Source of the DNA: UBA5066 sp046331465
GTDB lineage: Bacteria; Acidobacteriota; Thermoanaerobaculia; UBA5066
DNA length: 64,000 nt
Direction: 5' to 3'
NCBI GenBank assembly: GCA_046331465.1
Contig: JAXLQV010000001.1
Coordinates: forward strand, 1,984,001-2,048,000
A program made the position numbers and the translations under genes. This document shows positions 35,676-44,379 of the stretch, in pieces. Under the pieces are notes generated by a model that was not told where the DNA came from, did no database searches, and saw nothing but the letters and a program-made list of their open reading frames with translations. The first letter of the stretch is position 1, and the number at the start of each line of letters is the position of its first letter.

Positions 35676-36877
35676 GGGGAGCAGACCTCCTGTCCTTCGC
35701 CGGCGGGGCGCTCCGGGGACACCGTCTCCGGACCTCGCTCTCGCTCCTCGGCGTCGCAATCGGCGTCGCCGCGGTCCTCCTCCTGACGAGCCTCGGCGAG
35801 GGGGCGCTCCGCTACGTGACCGGCGAGTTCGCGCTCCTCGGATCGAACCTCGTCATCGTCCTCCCGGGACGCTCCGAGACGACGGGCGTCGTCCCGGTGA
35901 ACGGCGGGGTTCCGCACGACCTGACTCTCGAGGACGTCGAGGCTCTCCGGCGGCGCGTCTCTCTCCTCGAGACCGTGGCGCCGCTCTCGGTGGGCGGGCT
36001 GACGGCCCGTTTCGGCGAGCGGAGCCGCGACCTGACCGTGGCCGGCGTGACGGCCGAGTGGCGGGACGTCCGGCGCCTCACGCTCCGCGAGGGGACGTTC
36101 CTGCCGCACGGCGACCCGGTGCGGGCGCCCCGGGTCTGCGTCCTCGGAGCGAAGGTGGCCGCCGAGCTCTTTCCCGGGAGCTCCCCGCTCGGCGAGCTCC
36201 TCCGTCTCGGGCAGGAGAAGTTCCGCGTGATCGGGGTCCTCACCTCGCGCGGCGTGTCGGTCGGGCTCGACCTCGACGAGGTCGTCCTCGTGCCGATCGG
36301 TCACCACCTCCGGATGTTCGACCGGCGCTCGGTGTTCCGCGTCCTCTGCGCGGCCCGGACCCCCGCCGACATCGAGCCGGCCCGCCGCGCGATCCTGGCG
36401 GTCCTGCGCGAGCGGCACGACGGGGAGGAGGACGTCACGGTCCTGACGCAGGACGCGGTGCTGAAGACGGCCGGCAGGGTCCTCGGGATCCTGACGGCGG
36501 CGCTCGCGGGGATCGCCGCCGTCTCCCTCTCGGTCGCCGGGGTCGGGATCATGAACGTCATGCTCGTCTCCGTCTCCGAGCGGACGCGGGAGGTGGGGCT
36601 CCTGAAGGCGCTCGGGGCGAGCCGCGGGCAGGTCCTCCGCGCGTTCCTCGTCGAGGCCGCGCTCCTCTCGACGGCGGGCGGGATCCTCGGTCTTCTCGCG
36701 GGCTGGGCCGGGATCGCCGTGCTGCGCGGCGTCTTCCCCGGCTTCCCGGTCGCGGCCCCGTTCTGGGCGGTGGCCGCCGCCCTGGCCGTGTCGGTCTCCG
36801 TGGGCCTCGTCTTCGGCGTCCTGCCGGCACGCCGGGCCTCCCGTCTCGACCCGGTCGTCGCGCTCGCGAGGCGGTGA
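35672..36877 (+). CDS. MacB-like FtsX-domain permease, first copy
   Basis: 401 residues. One helix near residues 15-40 (LRTSLSLLGVAIGVAAVLLL) is followed by a periplasmic MacB_PCD domain of about 200 residues and three C-terminal helices. GIMNVMLVSVSERTREVGLLKALGASRGQVLRAFLVEA is the conserved coupling-helix region of FtsX permeases. It has no fused ATPase domain. GTGA overlap with the ATPase gene. Confidence 0.88.
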   Translation: MRGADLLSFAGGALRGHRLRTSLSLLGVAIGVAAVLLLTSLGEGALRYVTGEFALLGSNLVIVLPGRSETTGVVPVNGGVPHDLTLEDVEALRRRVSLLETVAPLSVGGLTARFGERSRDLTVAGVTAEWRDVRRLTLREGTFLPHGDPVRAPRVCVLGAKVAAELFPGSSPLGELLRLGQEKFRVIGVLTSRGVSVGLDLDEVVLVPIGHHLRMFDRRSVFRVLCAARTPADIEPARRAILAVLRERHDGEEDVTVLTQDAVLKTAGRVLGILTAALAGIAAVSLSVAGVGIMNVMLVSVSERTREVGLLKALGASRGQVLRAFLVEAALLSTAGGILGLLAGWAGIAVLRGVFPGFPVAAPFWAVAAALAVSVSVGLVFGVLPARRASRLDPVVALARR

Positions 36878-36878
36878 C

Positions 36879-38081
36879 GTGACGCCCGCCGACGTCCTCC
36901 GCCTCGCCCTCGGCTCGGTCACGGCGCACCGTCTCCGGTCGGCCCTGACGGTCCTCGGGATCGTCATCGGGATCGCGTCCGTGGTCCTCCTGACCTCCCT
37001 CGGCGAGGGGACGCGCGAGGCGATCCTCTCCGAGTTCTCCCAGTTCGGGACGAACACCCTCGTCGTGACCTCGGGGAAGATCGAGACCCACGGGATCGCC
37101 GGCGCCGTCGGCGGGACGACGCGCCCGCTCTCGATCGGGGACGCCGAGGCGCTCCGCGAGGCGCCTGGGATCGAAAAGGTCGTCCCGGTCGTCTTCGGGA
37201 CGGCGCGCGTCTCTTCGGGCGATCGCTCCCGGGACACGTTCGTCTACGGCGCCTCGGCCGACGGGCCCGCCGTCTGGCGCTTCGACGTGAGGCTCGGCCG
37301 CTTCCTTCCCGACACCGAGCTCGACCGCGCCACGCCCGTCGCCGTCCTCGGCCCGAAGCTCAAGGCCGAGCTCTTCGGCCCGGAGAACGCGATCGGCCGT
37401 CACGTGAAGGTCGGCGGGTTCCGCTTCCTCGTCATCGGGGTCATGGCGCCCGTCGGCCAGTTCATCGGCCTCACGCTCGACGACGCCGTCTACGTCCCGG
37501 TCGCCTCGGCGCAGCAGGTCTTCGACCGCGCCCACCTCATGGAGATCGACGCGATCTTCTCGCCGGGGCTCCCGCCGGCGCGGGTGGTCGCCGGGGCGAA
37601 GCGCGTCCTCTCCGCGCGGCACGGGGGCGAGGAGGACTTCACGGTCATGACGCAGGGCGAGATGCTCGACTCGTTCGGCCGGGTCTTCGCGGTCGTCAGC
37701 TCTGCGGTCGCCGGGATCGGCGCGATCTCGCTCCTCGTCGGCGCGATCGGGATCCTGACGATGATGTGGATCGCCGTCGGGGAACGGACGGCCGAGATCG
37801 GCCTCCTCAAGGCGCTCGGCGCGACCCGGGCCGACGTGAGGAACATCTTCCTCGCCGAGGCGGCCCTCCTCTCGGGGGCGGGAGGCGCCGCCGGGATCCT
37901 CGTCGCCGTGACCCTCGGCTCCCTCGTCCGGCTCGCGTTCCCGGCCGTCCCCTTCTCCACGCCCCCGGCTTACGCCGCGGCCGCTCTGGGCACGGCCGTC
38001 GCCGTCGGCCTCCTCGCGGGGGTGGCGCCGGCGCGCCGCGCCGCCGGGCTCGACCCGGTCGAGAACCTGCGCGCGGAGTGA
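36879..38081 (+). CDS. MacB-like FtsX-domain permease, second copy
   Basis: 400 residues with the same layout as the preceding permease: SALTVLGIVIGIASVVLLTS at the N-terminus, a periplasmic domain, and MMWIAVGERTAEIGLLKALGA with ADVRNIFLAEA near the end. The two copies are alike but clearly diverged, so they probably form a heterodimer with two copies of the ATPase. One base separates it from the previous stop. The substrate of the exporter is unknown. Confidence 0.88.
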   Translation: MTPADVLRLALGSVTAHRLRSALTVLGIVIGIASVVLLTSLGEGTREAILSEFSQFGTNTLVVTSGKIETHGIAGAVGGTTRPLSIGDAEALREAPGIEKVVPVVFGTARVSSGDRSRDTFVYGASADGPAVWRFDVRLGRFLPDTELDRATPVAVLGPKLKAELFGPENAIGRHVKVGGFRFLVIGVMAPVGQFIGLTLDDAVYVPVASAQQVFDRAHLMEIDAIFSPGLPPARVVAGAKRVLSARHGGEEDFTVMTQGEMLDSFGRVFAVVSSAVAGIGAISLLVGAIGILTMMWIAVGERTAEIGLLKALGATRADVRNIFLAEAALLSGAGGAAGILVAVTLGSLVRLAFPAVPFSTPPAYAAAALGTAVAVGLLAGVAPARRAAGLDPVENLRAE

Positions 38082-38084
38082 AGC

Positions 38085-38618
38085 ATGAGCGCAGCGGCAC
38101 CGAAGACCTGGCAGGAAGAGATCTACGACATCCTGAAGCGCTCCGCGGTGCGGCAGGTCGCCTGGGTCCCCGACGCGGGGCACGCGCACGTGATCTCCCG
38201 CGTCCTCGAGGATCCGGAGATGCACGGCATCCCGCTGACCACCGAGGAGGAGGGGGTCGCCCTGGCCTGCGGCGCCTGGCTCGGCGGCGACCGCGCGGTC
38301 CTCCTCATGCAGTCGAGCGGCGTGGGGAACTGCGTGAACATGCTCTCGCTCGTCCGGAGCTGCGGGTTCCCGTTCCTCGCGCTCGTGACGATGAGGGGCG
38401 AGTGGGAGGAGTTCAACGGCTGGCAGGTTCCGATGGGGCGCGCGACGCCAGCGGTGCTCGAGGCGATGGACGTCCGCGTCCTCCGGGTCGACGAGCCGGA
38501 GCGGGTTGGCGAGACCGTTGGCGCCGCGGTCGACGCGGCGTTCGGCGGGGGCGACGCCGTCGCCGTGCTGCTCGGGCAGCGCCTCGTCGGACGCAAGGAC
38601 TGGGGAGGAAGCCGGTGA
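38085..38618 (+). CDS. TPP-dependent decarboxylase alpha subunit, sulfopyruvate/phosphonopyruvate decarboxylase-like
   Basis: 177 residues, the PYR half of a split thiamine diphosphate enzyme. VRQVAWVPDAGHAHVISRVL and TTEEEGVALACGAWLGG show the conserved Glu that activates the cofactor, and LLMQSSGVGNCVNMLSLV and GFPFLALVTMRGEWEEFNGW match ComD-type proteins. Three bases separate its ATG from the second permease. No coenzyme M or phosphonate genes are nearby, so the substrate is unclear and may be another 3-substituted pyruvate. Confidence 0.75.
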   Translation: MSAAAPKTWQEEIYDILKRSAVRQVAWVPDAGHAHVISRVLEDPEMHGIPLTTEEEGVALACGAWLGGDRAVLLMQSSGVGNCVNMLSLVRSCGFPFLALVTMRGEWEEFNGWQVPMGRATPAVLEAMDVRVLRVDEPERVGETVGAAVDAAFGGGDAVAVLLGQRLVGRKDWGGSR

Positions 38619-39205
38619 AGGCGGATCGCCGCATCCTCGACCGGCGCGCGGCCGTCGCCCGGCTCGTCGCCGACTGCCCGGACGCGCTCGTGATCGCGGG
38701 CCTCGGCGCGCCGGCCTACGACCTCTTCGACGCGGGAGACCGGGACGGGAGCTTCTACCTGTGGGGCGCGATGGGAGGCGCTTCGGCGATGGGGCTCGGC
38801 CTCGCGCTCGCGCGGCCGGGACGGAGCGTCGTCGTCCTCACGGGGGACGGAGAGCAGCTGATGGGCCTCGGGACCCTGGCGACGATCGGCGCGCAGCGGC
38901 CGGAGAACCTCACCGTCGTCGTCCTCGACAACGGGCGCTACGGCGAGACGGGCATGCAGGAGAGCCACACGAGCCTCGGGACGAGCCTCGCGGGCGTGGC
39001 GCTCGCATGCGGCTTCGCGTGGGCGCGGGAGGTCGACACGCCCGCCGGGGTGCCGGAAGTCGCGGGGCGCGTCCGCGCCCGGGCCGGCTGCGGCCTGGCA
39101 CAGCTCCTCGTCCGGCCCGAGAGCCTCCCCAGGACGATGCCGAGCAGGGACGGCGTCTACCTGAAGGAGCGCTTTCGCGCCGCGCTGGGGCTGGGCGGGA
39201 GGTAG
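38615..39205 (+). CDS. TPP-dependent decarboxylase beta subunit, sulfopyruvate/phosphonopyruvate decarboxylase-like
   Basis: 196 residues, the PP half of the enzyme. The TPP-binding motif is VVLTGDGEQLMGLGTLATIG, with the later N in VVVLDNGRYGETG, which gives the GDG-x(about 27)-N pattern. FYLWGAMGGASAMGLGLALA is the upstream conserved block. GTG start in a GTGA overlap with the alpha subunit. The two chains would form an alpha/beta enzyme in the cytoplasm that decarboxylates a 2-oxo acid. Confidence 0.78.
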   Translation: MKADRRILDRRAAVARLVADCPDALVIAGLGAPAYDLFDAGDRDGSFYLWGAMGGASAMGLGLALARPGRSVVVLTGDGEQLMGLGTLATIGAQRPENLTVVVLDNGRYGETGMQESHTSLGTSLAGVALACGFAWAREVDTPAGVPEVAGRVRARAGCGLAQLLVRPESLPRTMPSRDGVYLKERFRAALGLGGR

Positions 39206-39214
39206 GCCGCCCGC

Positions 39215-40465
39215 TCAGAGCTTCTCGGCGACGAGGAGGGTGATGTCGTCGGCGAGGTAGAGCTTCTCGGAGTGGCCGAAGACACCCGCCCGGAGCGACT
39301 CGATGACGCCGTGCGCCCCCTCGTGCGCGGCGGCCACGATGGCCTCCTTCACCGCGTCGAGGCCCCAGAGAACGCCGGACGGGCTGGCGGCCTCGTAGAG
39401 CCCGTCGGTCGCGAGCACGACGAGGTCGCCCGGCTCGAGCGGATCGATCTGGTGGGCCCGGAAGGTCGTCGACGGCGAGAAGCCGAGGACGAGGTCGGTC
39501 TCCTCGAGCTGGTCGAAGGCCTTCTCGCGCGGCCGGTAGACGAGGGGCGGCAGGTGCCCGGCGGAGACGTAGCAGGCCTCGCCCCCGGGACCGATCCGGC
39601 AGACGACGAGCGTCGCGAAGGCGTCGTCGGGAATGTCGGGAGAGATCAGCCTGTTCAGCTTCTCGACGAGCTTCCAGGGGTTGCTCTCGACGAGGTGGAG
39701 GGCGCGGAGGTAGGCCCGTGCGGCGGACATCAGGACGGTCGAGGCGAGGCCGTGCCCGGAGACGTCGCAGACGAGGAGGTCGAGGGAGCCGAGCGGCGCC
39801 TCCATCACGTCGTAGTAGTCGCCGCCGGTCTTCTCGGCGGTCTCCTGCCACGCCGCGAGCCGGAGGCCGGGAAGCTCGGGGAGGCTCCGGGGCCGGAGGT
39901 TCTCCTGGATCTTCCGCGCGAGCTCGATCTCGCTCTCCATCCTCTCGCGCTTCAGCTCCCCGTCGAGGAGGCGCTGCGTCTCGAGGGCGAGGGCGGCATG
40001 GCTCCCGAGGGCGCGAAGGCTCTCCTCGTCGTCGGCGTCGAAGGGGACGTCCCCCTTCTTGTTCATCGCCTCGATGACGCCGACGACGTTTCCCGACGGG
40101 GTCACCAGCGGGACGCAGAGGATGCTCCGGGTCCGGTAGCCCGTCTTCAGGTCGACGTCGTGGGAGAAGCGGGGGTCCTCGTAGGCGTCGGCGATGGCGA
40201 CGGTCTCGCCGGTGCGTGCGACGAGGCCGGCGATCCCGAAGCCGGGCGGGAGGCGGATGTCGGTCGAGTCCTGCGCGACGCGCGTCCAGAGGCTCCCGTC
40301 GGGCTCGAGGAGGAAGAGGCTCGTCCGGTCGGCGTCGACGAGGCGGGTCGCGGAGGCGACGATGAGCTCGAGGAGCGGCTGCAGCTGCCGCACGCCCGTC
40401 ATCGCCTGCGCGACCTCGAGGAGCGTGCGGAGGTCCTGGAGCTTCTTCTCGACCGTGGGCGTCAT
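39215..40465 (-). CDS. GAF-domain PP2C-type serine phosphatase (RsbU-like)
   Basis: 416 residues. A GAF domain spans about residues 20-165 (for example LFLLEPDGSLWTRVAQDS and ILCVPLVTPSGNVVGVIEAM). A short linker helix with IELARKIQENLRPRSLPELP leads into a SpoIIE/PP2C phosphatase domain with GGDYYDVME (metal Asp), LLVCDVSGHGLASTVLMSA and LVVLATDGLYEA. Such proteins dephosphorylate anti-anti-sigma factors in partner-switching pathways. No such partner is encoded nearby. ATG at 40463-40465 is 13 bases downstream of a TAACAT box; an ATG at 40480 would overlap that box. Confidence 0.85.
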   Translation of the reverse strand: MTPTVEKKLQDLRTLLEVAQAMTGVRQLQPLLELIVASATRLVDADRTSLFLLEPDGSLWTRVAQDSTDIRLPPGFGIAGLVARTGETVAIADAYEDPRFSHDVDLKTGYRTRSILCVPLVTPSGNVVGVIEAMNKKGDVPFDADDEESLRALGSHAALALETQRLLDGELKRERMESEIELARKIQENLRPRSLPELPGLRLAAWQETAEKTGGDYYDVMEAPLGSLDLLVCDVSGHGLASTVLMSAARAYLRALHLVESNPWKLVEKLNRLISPDIPDDAFATLVVCRIGPGGEACYVSAGHLPPLVYRPREKAFDQLEETDLVLGFSPSTTFRAHQIDPLEPGDLVVLATDGLYEAASPSGVLWGLDAVKEAIVAAAHEGAHGVIESLRAGVFGHSEKLYLADDITLLVAEKL

Positions 40466-40511
40466 GGTGTCCCGCGACATGTTACTTTCGCCCGTCGGGG
40501 GTGTCGCCGCG

Positions 40512-42773
40512 ATGTTCGCGAACGTGAGGAAGATCCTGGCGGAGTCCCGGGCGGCCGGTCGGACCGCCCTTCTCGAGCACGAGGTCTACGGGGTCCTCGC
40601 CGCGGCCGGCTTCGACGTCCCGCGCTGGGCGTTCTGGGAGGGCGAGCCCTCGGGCGAGCCGCCGGCCGGAGTCGCGAAGCTCCTCGCCCAGGTCGAGGGA
40701 GAGGTCGTCCTGAAGATCGTCTCCCCGGAGATCCTGCACAAGTCGGACGTGGGTGGCGTCGCGATGGCGCCGGCTGGGCCGGAAGCCGTCCTGGCCGCGC
40801 GGAAGGTCTGGGACGACGTCGGGACACGGATGCCAGGCGCGGACTGCTCGGGTGTCCTCGTCGTCGAGAAGGTGAAGGCGAAGGCCGGCTCGCCGGCCGC
40901 CGAGACGCTCCTCTCTCTGAAGCAGGACCCCGCGTTCGGTCCGGTCCTCGTCCTCGGGCTCGGAGGCGTCCTGACGGAGTGGTTCGGCTCGCTGAGCGGG
41001 GGAACCTCGACGGTCGTCCTCCAGCCGGGCCGGGTCCGGGAAGCCCTCGAGAGGGCGGTCCGGGTCCACCCCGCCGTCGCGCTCCTCTTCCGGCCGAGCC
41101 GTCTCCACGCGGCCCCCCCGCTCGACCTCGCCGGGACGGCGGAGCGGCTCGAGTCGCTCGGACGGGTCGCGGCGGCGTTCGGCGCCGCGGCGCAGGCCGG
41201 CGAGCCCGACCCGCTGACCCTCGAGGAGCTGGAGGTGAACCCGTTCCTCCTCGCCGCCGACGGGCGGTGGTTCGCCGTCGACGGAACGGGACGGATCGGC
41301 GCCTCCACGGCGACCCTGCCGAGCCGCCCCCTCCGCAAGGTCAGGAACCTGCTCGAGCCGAAGAGCGCCGTCGTCCTCGGCGCGTCCGCCACGGCGATGA
41401 ACCCGGGCCGGATCATCCTCAGGAACCTGAAGGCGTCGGAGGGGATCCGGTACGGGCACCTCTGGGCGGTCCACCCGAGGGAGGAGACGATCGACGGGAT
41501 CCCGTGCGTCCGGACGGTGGAGGACCTCCCGCAGGCGGTCGACCTCGCGGTCGTCTCGATCCCGGCGGAAGGGGCCCGCGACGCGATCCGCGCCCTCGCC
41601 GAGACGGGGAAGGCGGAGTCGGTCATCCTGATCCCCGGAGGCTTCGCCGAGACGGGGAAGAAGGGGCTCGAGGAGGAGATCGTCTCGATCGTCCGCGCCT
41701 CGCGCGCGCGGCCCGACGGAGGGCCGGTCCTCCTCGGGGGCAACTGCCTCGGGATCGTCTCGAAGCACCAGTACAACACGTTCTTCCTGCCGCAGTACAA
41801 GCTCCCGTTCCACGACGCGCCGGGCGACCGGCTCGTGGCGGTGAGCCAGAGCGGCGCCTACCTCGTCTCGCTGACGTCGAACCTCGACGGGATCATCTTC
41901 CCGAAGGCGTCGATCTCGTACGGCAACCAGATGGACCTGACCGTCTCCGACTTCCTCGAGGTCCTCCTCGGGGACGACTCGGTGAAGGTCGTCGCCTGCT
42001 ACGTGGAAGGCTTCAAGCCCCTCGACGGCGCGCGTTTCGTGGAGCTCGCCCGGCGGCTCCGCGCGCAGGGGAAGCGGGTCCTCGCGTTCAAGGCGGGGAA
42101 GACGCCCCTCGGGGCGAAGGCCACCCAGAGCCACACGGCGTCCCTCGCCGGCGACTACGCCGTGGCGCAGGCGTTGATGGAGGAGGCCGGCGTCGTCGTC
42201 GCGCAGACGCTCGACATGCTCGAGGACCAGACGAAGGCGTTCACGATGCTCTACGACCGGCTCCCTCGCGGGAACCGGGTCGCGATCCTCTCGAACGCCG
42301 GCTTCGAGTGCTCCTCCGTCCTCGACAAGCTCTACGGCCTCGTCCCCGCGCGGCTCTCGGAGGAGACGCGGGCGAGGCTCCAGGCGGCGCTCCCCGACAT
42401 CGCCCACGCCGACAACCCGGTCGACGCGACGCCGATGGCGACGACGCGTCAGTTCGTGGCGGCCGCCGAGGCGATGGCGGAGGACGACGGCGTCGACGCC
42501 CTCCTCGTCTCGCCGATCCCGGTGACGCCCGCTCTCGACAACCTCTCGCCCGACATCGCCGGCGGGACGCACGCCGAGAACATCCACTCGCCGGGGTCGC
42601 TGCCGAACGAGCTCCTCGCGCTCTTCCGCAGGACCGGCAAGCCGATCGCCGTCTCGGTCGACTCGGGGCGCCTCTACGACGACTTCGTCCAGGTGCTCCA
42701 GCGGGGCGGCATCCCGGTCTGGCGGAAGATCGACCGCGCCTCGCGCGCCCTCGCCGCGCTCGCGACGCTCTGA
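40512..42773 (+). CDS. ADP-forming acyl-CoA synthetase, fused beta-alpha chain
   Basis: 753 residues. The N-terminal ~265 residues are an ATP-grasp domain (VVLKIVSPEILHKSDVGGV, LVLGLGGVLTEWF and LTLEELEVNPFLL). They are followed by a CoA-binding domain (SAVVLGASATAMNPGRIILR) and two succinyl-CoA-ligase-like domains (VAVSQSGAYLVSLTSN and SHTASLAGDYAV around residue 540, the region with the probable phospho-His). This is the order beta then alpha, the reverse of the common alpha-beta fusion. The enzyme makes ATP and acid from acyl-CoA or the reverse. It starts 46 bases from the divergent RsbU-like gene; an upstream in-frame ATG at 40479 is less likely. Confidence 0.8.
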   Translation: MFANVRKILAESRAAGRTALLEHEVYGVLAAAGFDVPRWAFWEGEPSGEPPAGVAKLLAQVEGEVVLKIVSPEILHKSDVGGVAMAPAGPEAVLAARKVWDDVGTRMPGADCSGVLVVEKVKAKAGSPAAETLLSLKQDPAFGPVLVLGLGGVLTEWFGSLSGGTSTVVLQPGRVREALERAVRVHPAVALLFRPSRLHAAPPLDLAGTAERLESLGRVAAAFGAAAQAGEPDPLTLEELEVNPFLLAADGRWFAVDGTGRIGASTATLPSRPLRKVRNLLEPKSAVVLGASATAMNPGRIILRNLKASEGIRYGHLWAVHPREETIDGIPCVRTVEDLPQAVDLAVVSIPAEGARDAIRALAETGKAESVILIPGGFAETGKKGLEEEIVSIVRASRARPDGGPVLLGGNCLGIVSKHQYNTFFLPQYKLPFHDAPGDRLVAVSQSGAYLVSLTSNLDGIIFPKASISYGNQMDLTVSDFLEVLLGDDSVKVVACYVEGFKPLDGARFVELARRLRAQGKRVLAFKAGKTPLGAKATQSHTASLAGDYAVAQALMEEAGVVVAQTLDMLEDQTKAFTMLYDRLPRGNRVAILSNAGFECSSVLDKLYGLVPARLSEETRARLQAALPDIAHADNPVDATPMATTRQFVAAAEAMAEDDGVDALLVSPIPVTPALDNLSPDIAGGTHAENIHSPGSLPNELLALFRRTGKPIAVSVDSGRLYDDFVQVLQRGGIPVWRKIDRASRALAALATL

Positions 42774-42795
42774 CGTTTCCCGGAGGCGTCAGAGC
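42767..42795. terminator. Bidirectional hairpin terminator between convergent genes
   Basis: GCTCTGACG and CGTCAGAGC are perfect 9-base arms around an 11-base loop. The hairpin includes both stop codons, that of the acyl-CoA synthetase and that of glutamine synthetase. There is no T-run on either side. Confidence 0.6.
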
Positions 42796-44207
42796 CCGTA
42801 GTAGAGCTCGATCTCGTACGGGTGCGGGCGGTTCCGCACCTCGCGGTCCTCGCCGCGCTTCTTCTTCGACCAGCGCTCGACGAGGTCGTCGTTGAAGACG
42901 CCCCCCTCGAAGAGGAAGCCCCTGTCGGCGTCGAGGGCGTCCATGGCGGCGTCGAGGGACGTGGGGAGGGCCTTGATCGTGGCGCGCCGCTCGGCGCCCC
43001 ACGTGAAGATGTCGTCGTCGACGGGACCGAAGCCGAGCGCCGTCGGGTCGAGCCTCTTCCGGATGCCGTCGATGCCGGCCAGGAGCTGGGCCGCGATGGC
43101 GAGGTAGGGGTTCGCGGTCGCGTCGGGCGGGCGGAACTCGAAGCGGGCGTTGTCGGGACGGTTCGCGTACTTCGGGATCCGGATCGCCGCGCTCCGGTTG
43201 CCGAGCGAGAAGATCGCGCTGATCGGCGCTTCGTAGCCGGGCACGAGCCGGCGGTACGAGTTCGTCGAGGGGTTCGTGAACGCCATGACGGCGCCGCCGT
43301 GCTGCAGGAGCCCCGCGATGTAGGCACGCTCCTCGGCGCTCGAGGCCCCGTAGCCGGCGGCGTCGAAGAAGAGGTTCTTTCCCCCCTTCATCAGGCGCTG
43401 GTGGAAGTGCATCCCCGAGCCCGCCTCGCCGTAGAGCGGCTTGGGCATGAAGGTCGCCGTCAGGCCGAGCTGGCTCGCCGCCATCCGCGTGACGTACTTG
43501 ACGATCATCACCGCGTCGGCCGCCTTCATCATCGGGAGGATCGGGATCTCGATCTCGCACTGGCCCGGCCCCCCCACCTCGTGGTGGTGGTACTTCACCG
43601 GAACGCCCATCTCGGCGAGGAGCTTGCAGACGCGCGTCCGGAAGTTGAAGAGCCGGTCCTGCGGGGGGATGGCGTGGTAGCCGCCGTGCTTCGGGATCGT
43701 GTAGCCGCTCCCGAGCTCGTGCGAGTTCCAGTCTCCCTCGGAGGACTGGACGCGGTAGGAGGCGACGTTCATCCCGTTCTCGTACGAGACGCCGTCGAAG
43801 ACGTAGAACTCGAACTCGGGCCCCCAGTGGCTCTCGTCGGCGACGCCGCTCGTGCGGAGGAACTCCTCGGCGCGCCGGGCGATCGAGCGCGGGTCGTACG
43901 GGAAGAGGGCGCGGGTGTCGGCCTCGAGCGTCGTGCAGATGAACGAGAGGGTCGGGACCTCCCAGAACGGGTCGAGGAAGCCCGTCGCGAGGTCGGGGAC
44001 GAGGACCATGTCCCCCGCGCTGACCGACTTGAAGCCGACGCTCGAGCCGTCGAACGCGACCCCCTTCTCCATGAGGACGGGCGCGAAGCCCGAGGCCGGG
44101 ATGGTGACGTGGTGCCAGCGGCCCCAGAGGTCGCAGAACTTCATGTCGACCATCTCGACGGACCGCTTCTCGACGAAGGCCTTCGCCTCGCTGAAGTCGC
44201 TGAACAT
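42789..44207 (-). CDS. glnA: Glutamine synthetase type I
   Basis: 472 residues, the normal GSI length. All catalytic blocks are present: FDGSSVGFKSV, GPEFEFYVFD, HHHEVGGPGQCEIEI, GSGMHFHQRL (ATP/ammonium site), NRSAAIRIP and ARFEFRPPDATANPYLA. At the adenylylation loop the sequence is DDDIFTWGAERR, with Phe401 where E. coli has Tyr397, so control by adenylylation is not possible at that site. It joins ammonium to glutamate in the cytoplasm. The ATG is preceded by AGGGAGAG, and a TACGAT box lies 53 bases further up. Confidence 0.95.
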   Translation of the reverse strand: MFSDFSEAKAFVEKRSVEMVDMKFCDLWGRWHHVTIPASGFAPVLMEKGVAFDGSSVGFKSVSAGDMVLVPDLATGFLDPFWEVPTLSFICTTLEADTRALFPYDPRSIARRAEEFLRTSGVADESHWGPEFEFYVFDGVSYENGMNVASYRVQSSEGDWNSHELGSGYTIPKHGGYHAIPPQDRLFNFRTRVCKLLAEMGVPVKYHHHEVGGPGQCEIEIPILPMMKAADAVMIVKYVTRMAASQLGLTATFMPKPLYGEAGSGMHFHQRLMKGGKNLFFDAAGYGASSAEERAYIAGLLQHGGAVMAFTNPSTNSYRRLVPGYEAPISAIFSLGNRSAAIRIPKYANRPDNARFEFRPPDATANPYLAIAAQLLAGIDGIRKRLDPTALGFGPVDDDIFTWGAERRATIKALPTSLDAAMDALDADRGFLFEGGVFNDDLVERWSKKKRGEDREVRNRPHPYEIELYYGL

Positions 44208-44260
44208 CCGGGTGTCTCTCCCTTCGGCGCGACCGCGCGACGGGCGCGGCGCGGCCGGGC

Positions 44261-44266
44261 ATCGTA
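44261..44266 (-). promoter_or_regulatory. -10-like box (TACGAT on the minus strand) for glnA
   Basis: TACGAT lies 53 bases upstream of the glnA start, leaving a leader of about 47 bases that includes an AGGGAGAG ribosome binding site. No clear -35 or NtrC/sigma-54 site is seen. Confidence 0.35.
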
Positions 44267-44354
44267 ACGCCTCGAGGGGGGTGAGAGCACGCCCGAAACG
44301 ACCGGTCCGCGTCGGCGCCGGGCACGTCCCGGCTGATAAGATTGACCGTTTCCG

Positions 44355-44378
44355 GGGCCGCGGACCCAGTCGCGGCCC
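44355..44378 (-). terminator. Hairpin terminator after the methyltransferase gene, no T-run
   Basis: Perfect 8-base arms GGGCCGCG and CGCGGCCC with an 8-base loop start one base after the stop codon at 44380. No T-run follows. Confidence 0.55.
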
Positions 44379-44379
44379 T

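Noticed and set aside
36879..38081. Second permease as a recent tandem duplicate
   Set aside because: The two permeases share layout and the coupling helix but differ over most positions. They look like long-separated partners rather than a fresh copy.
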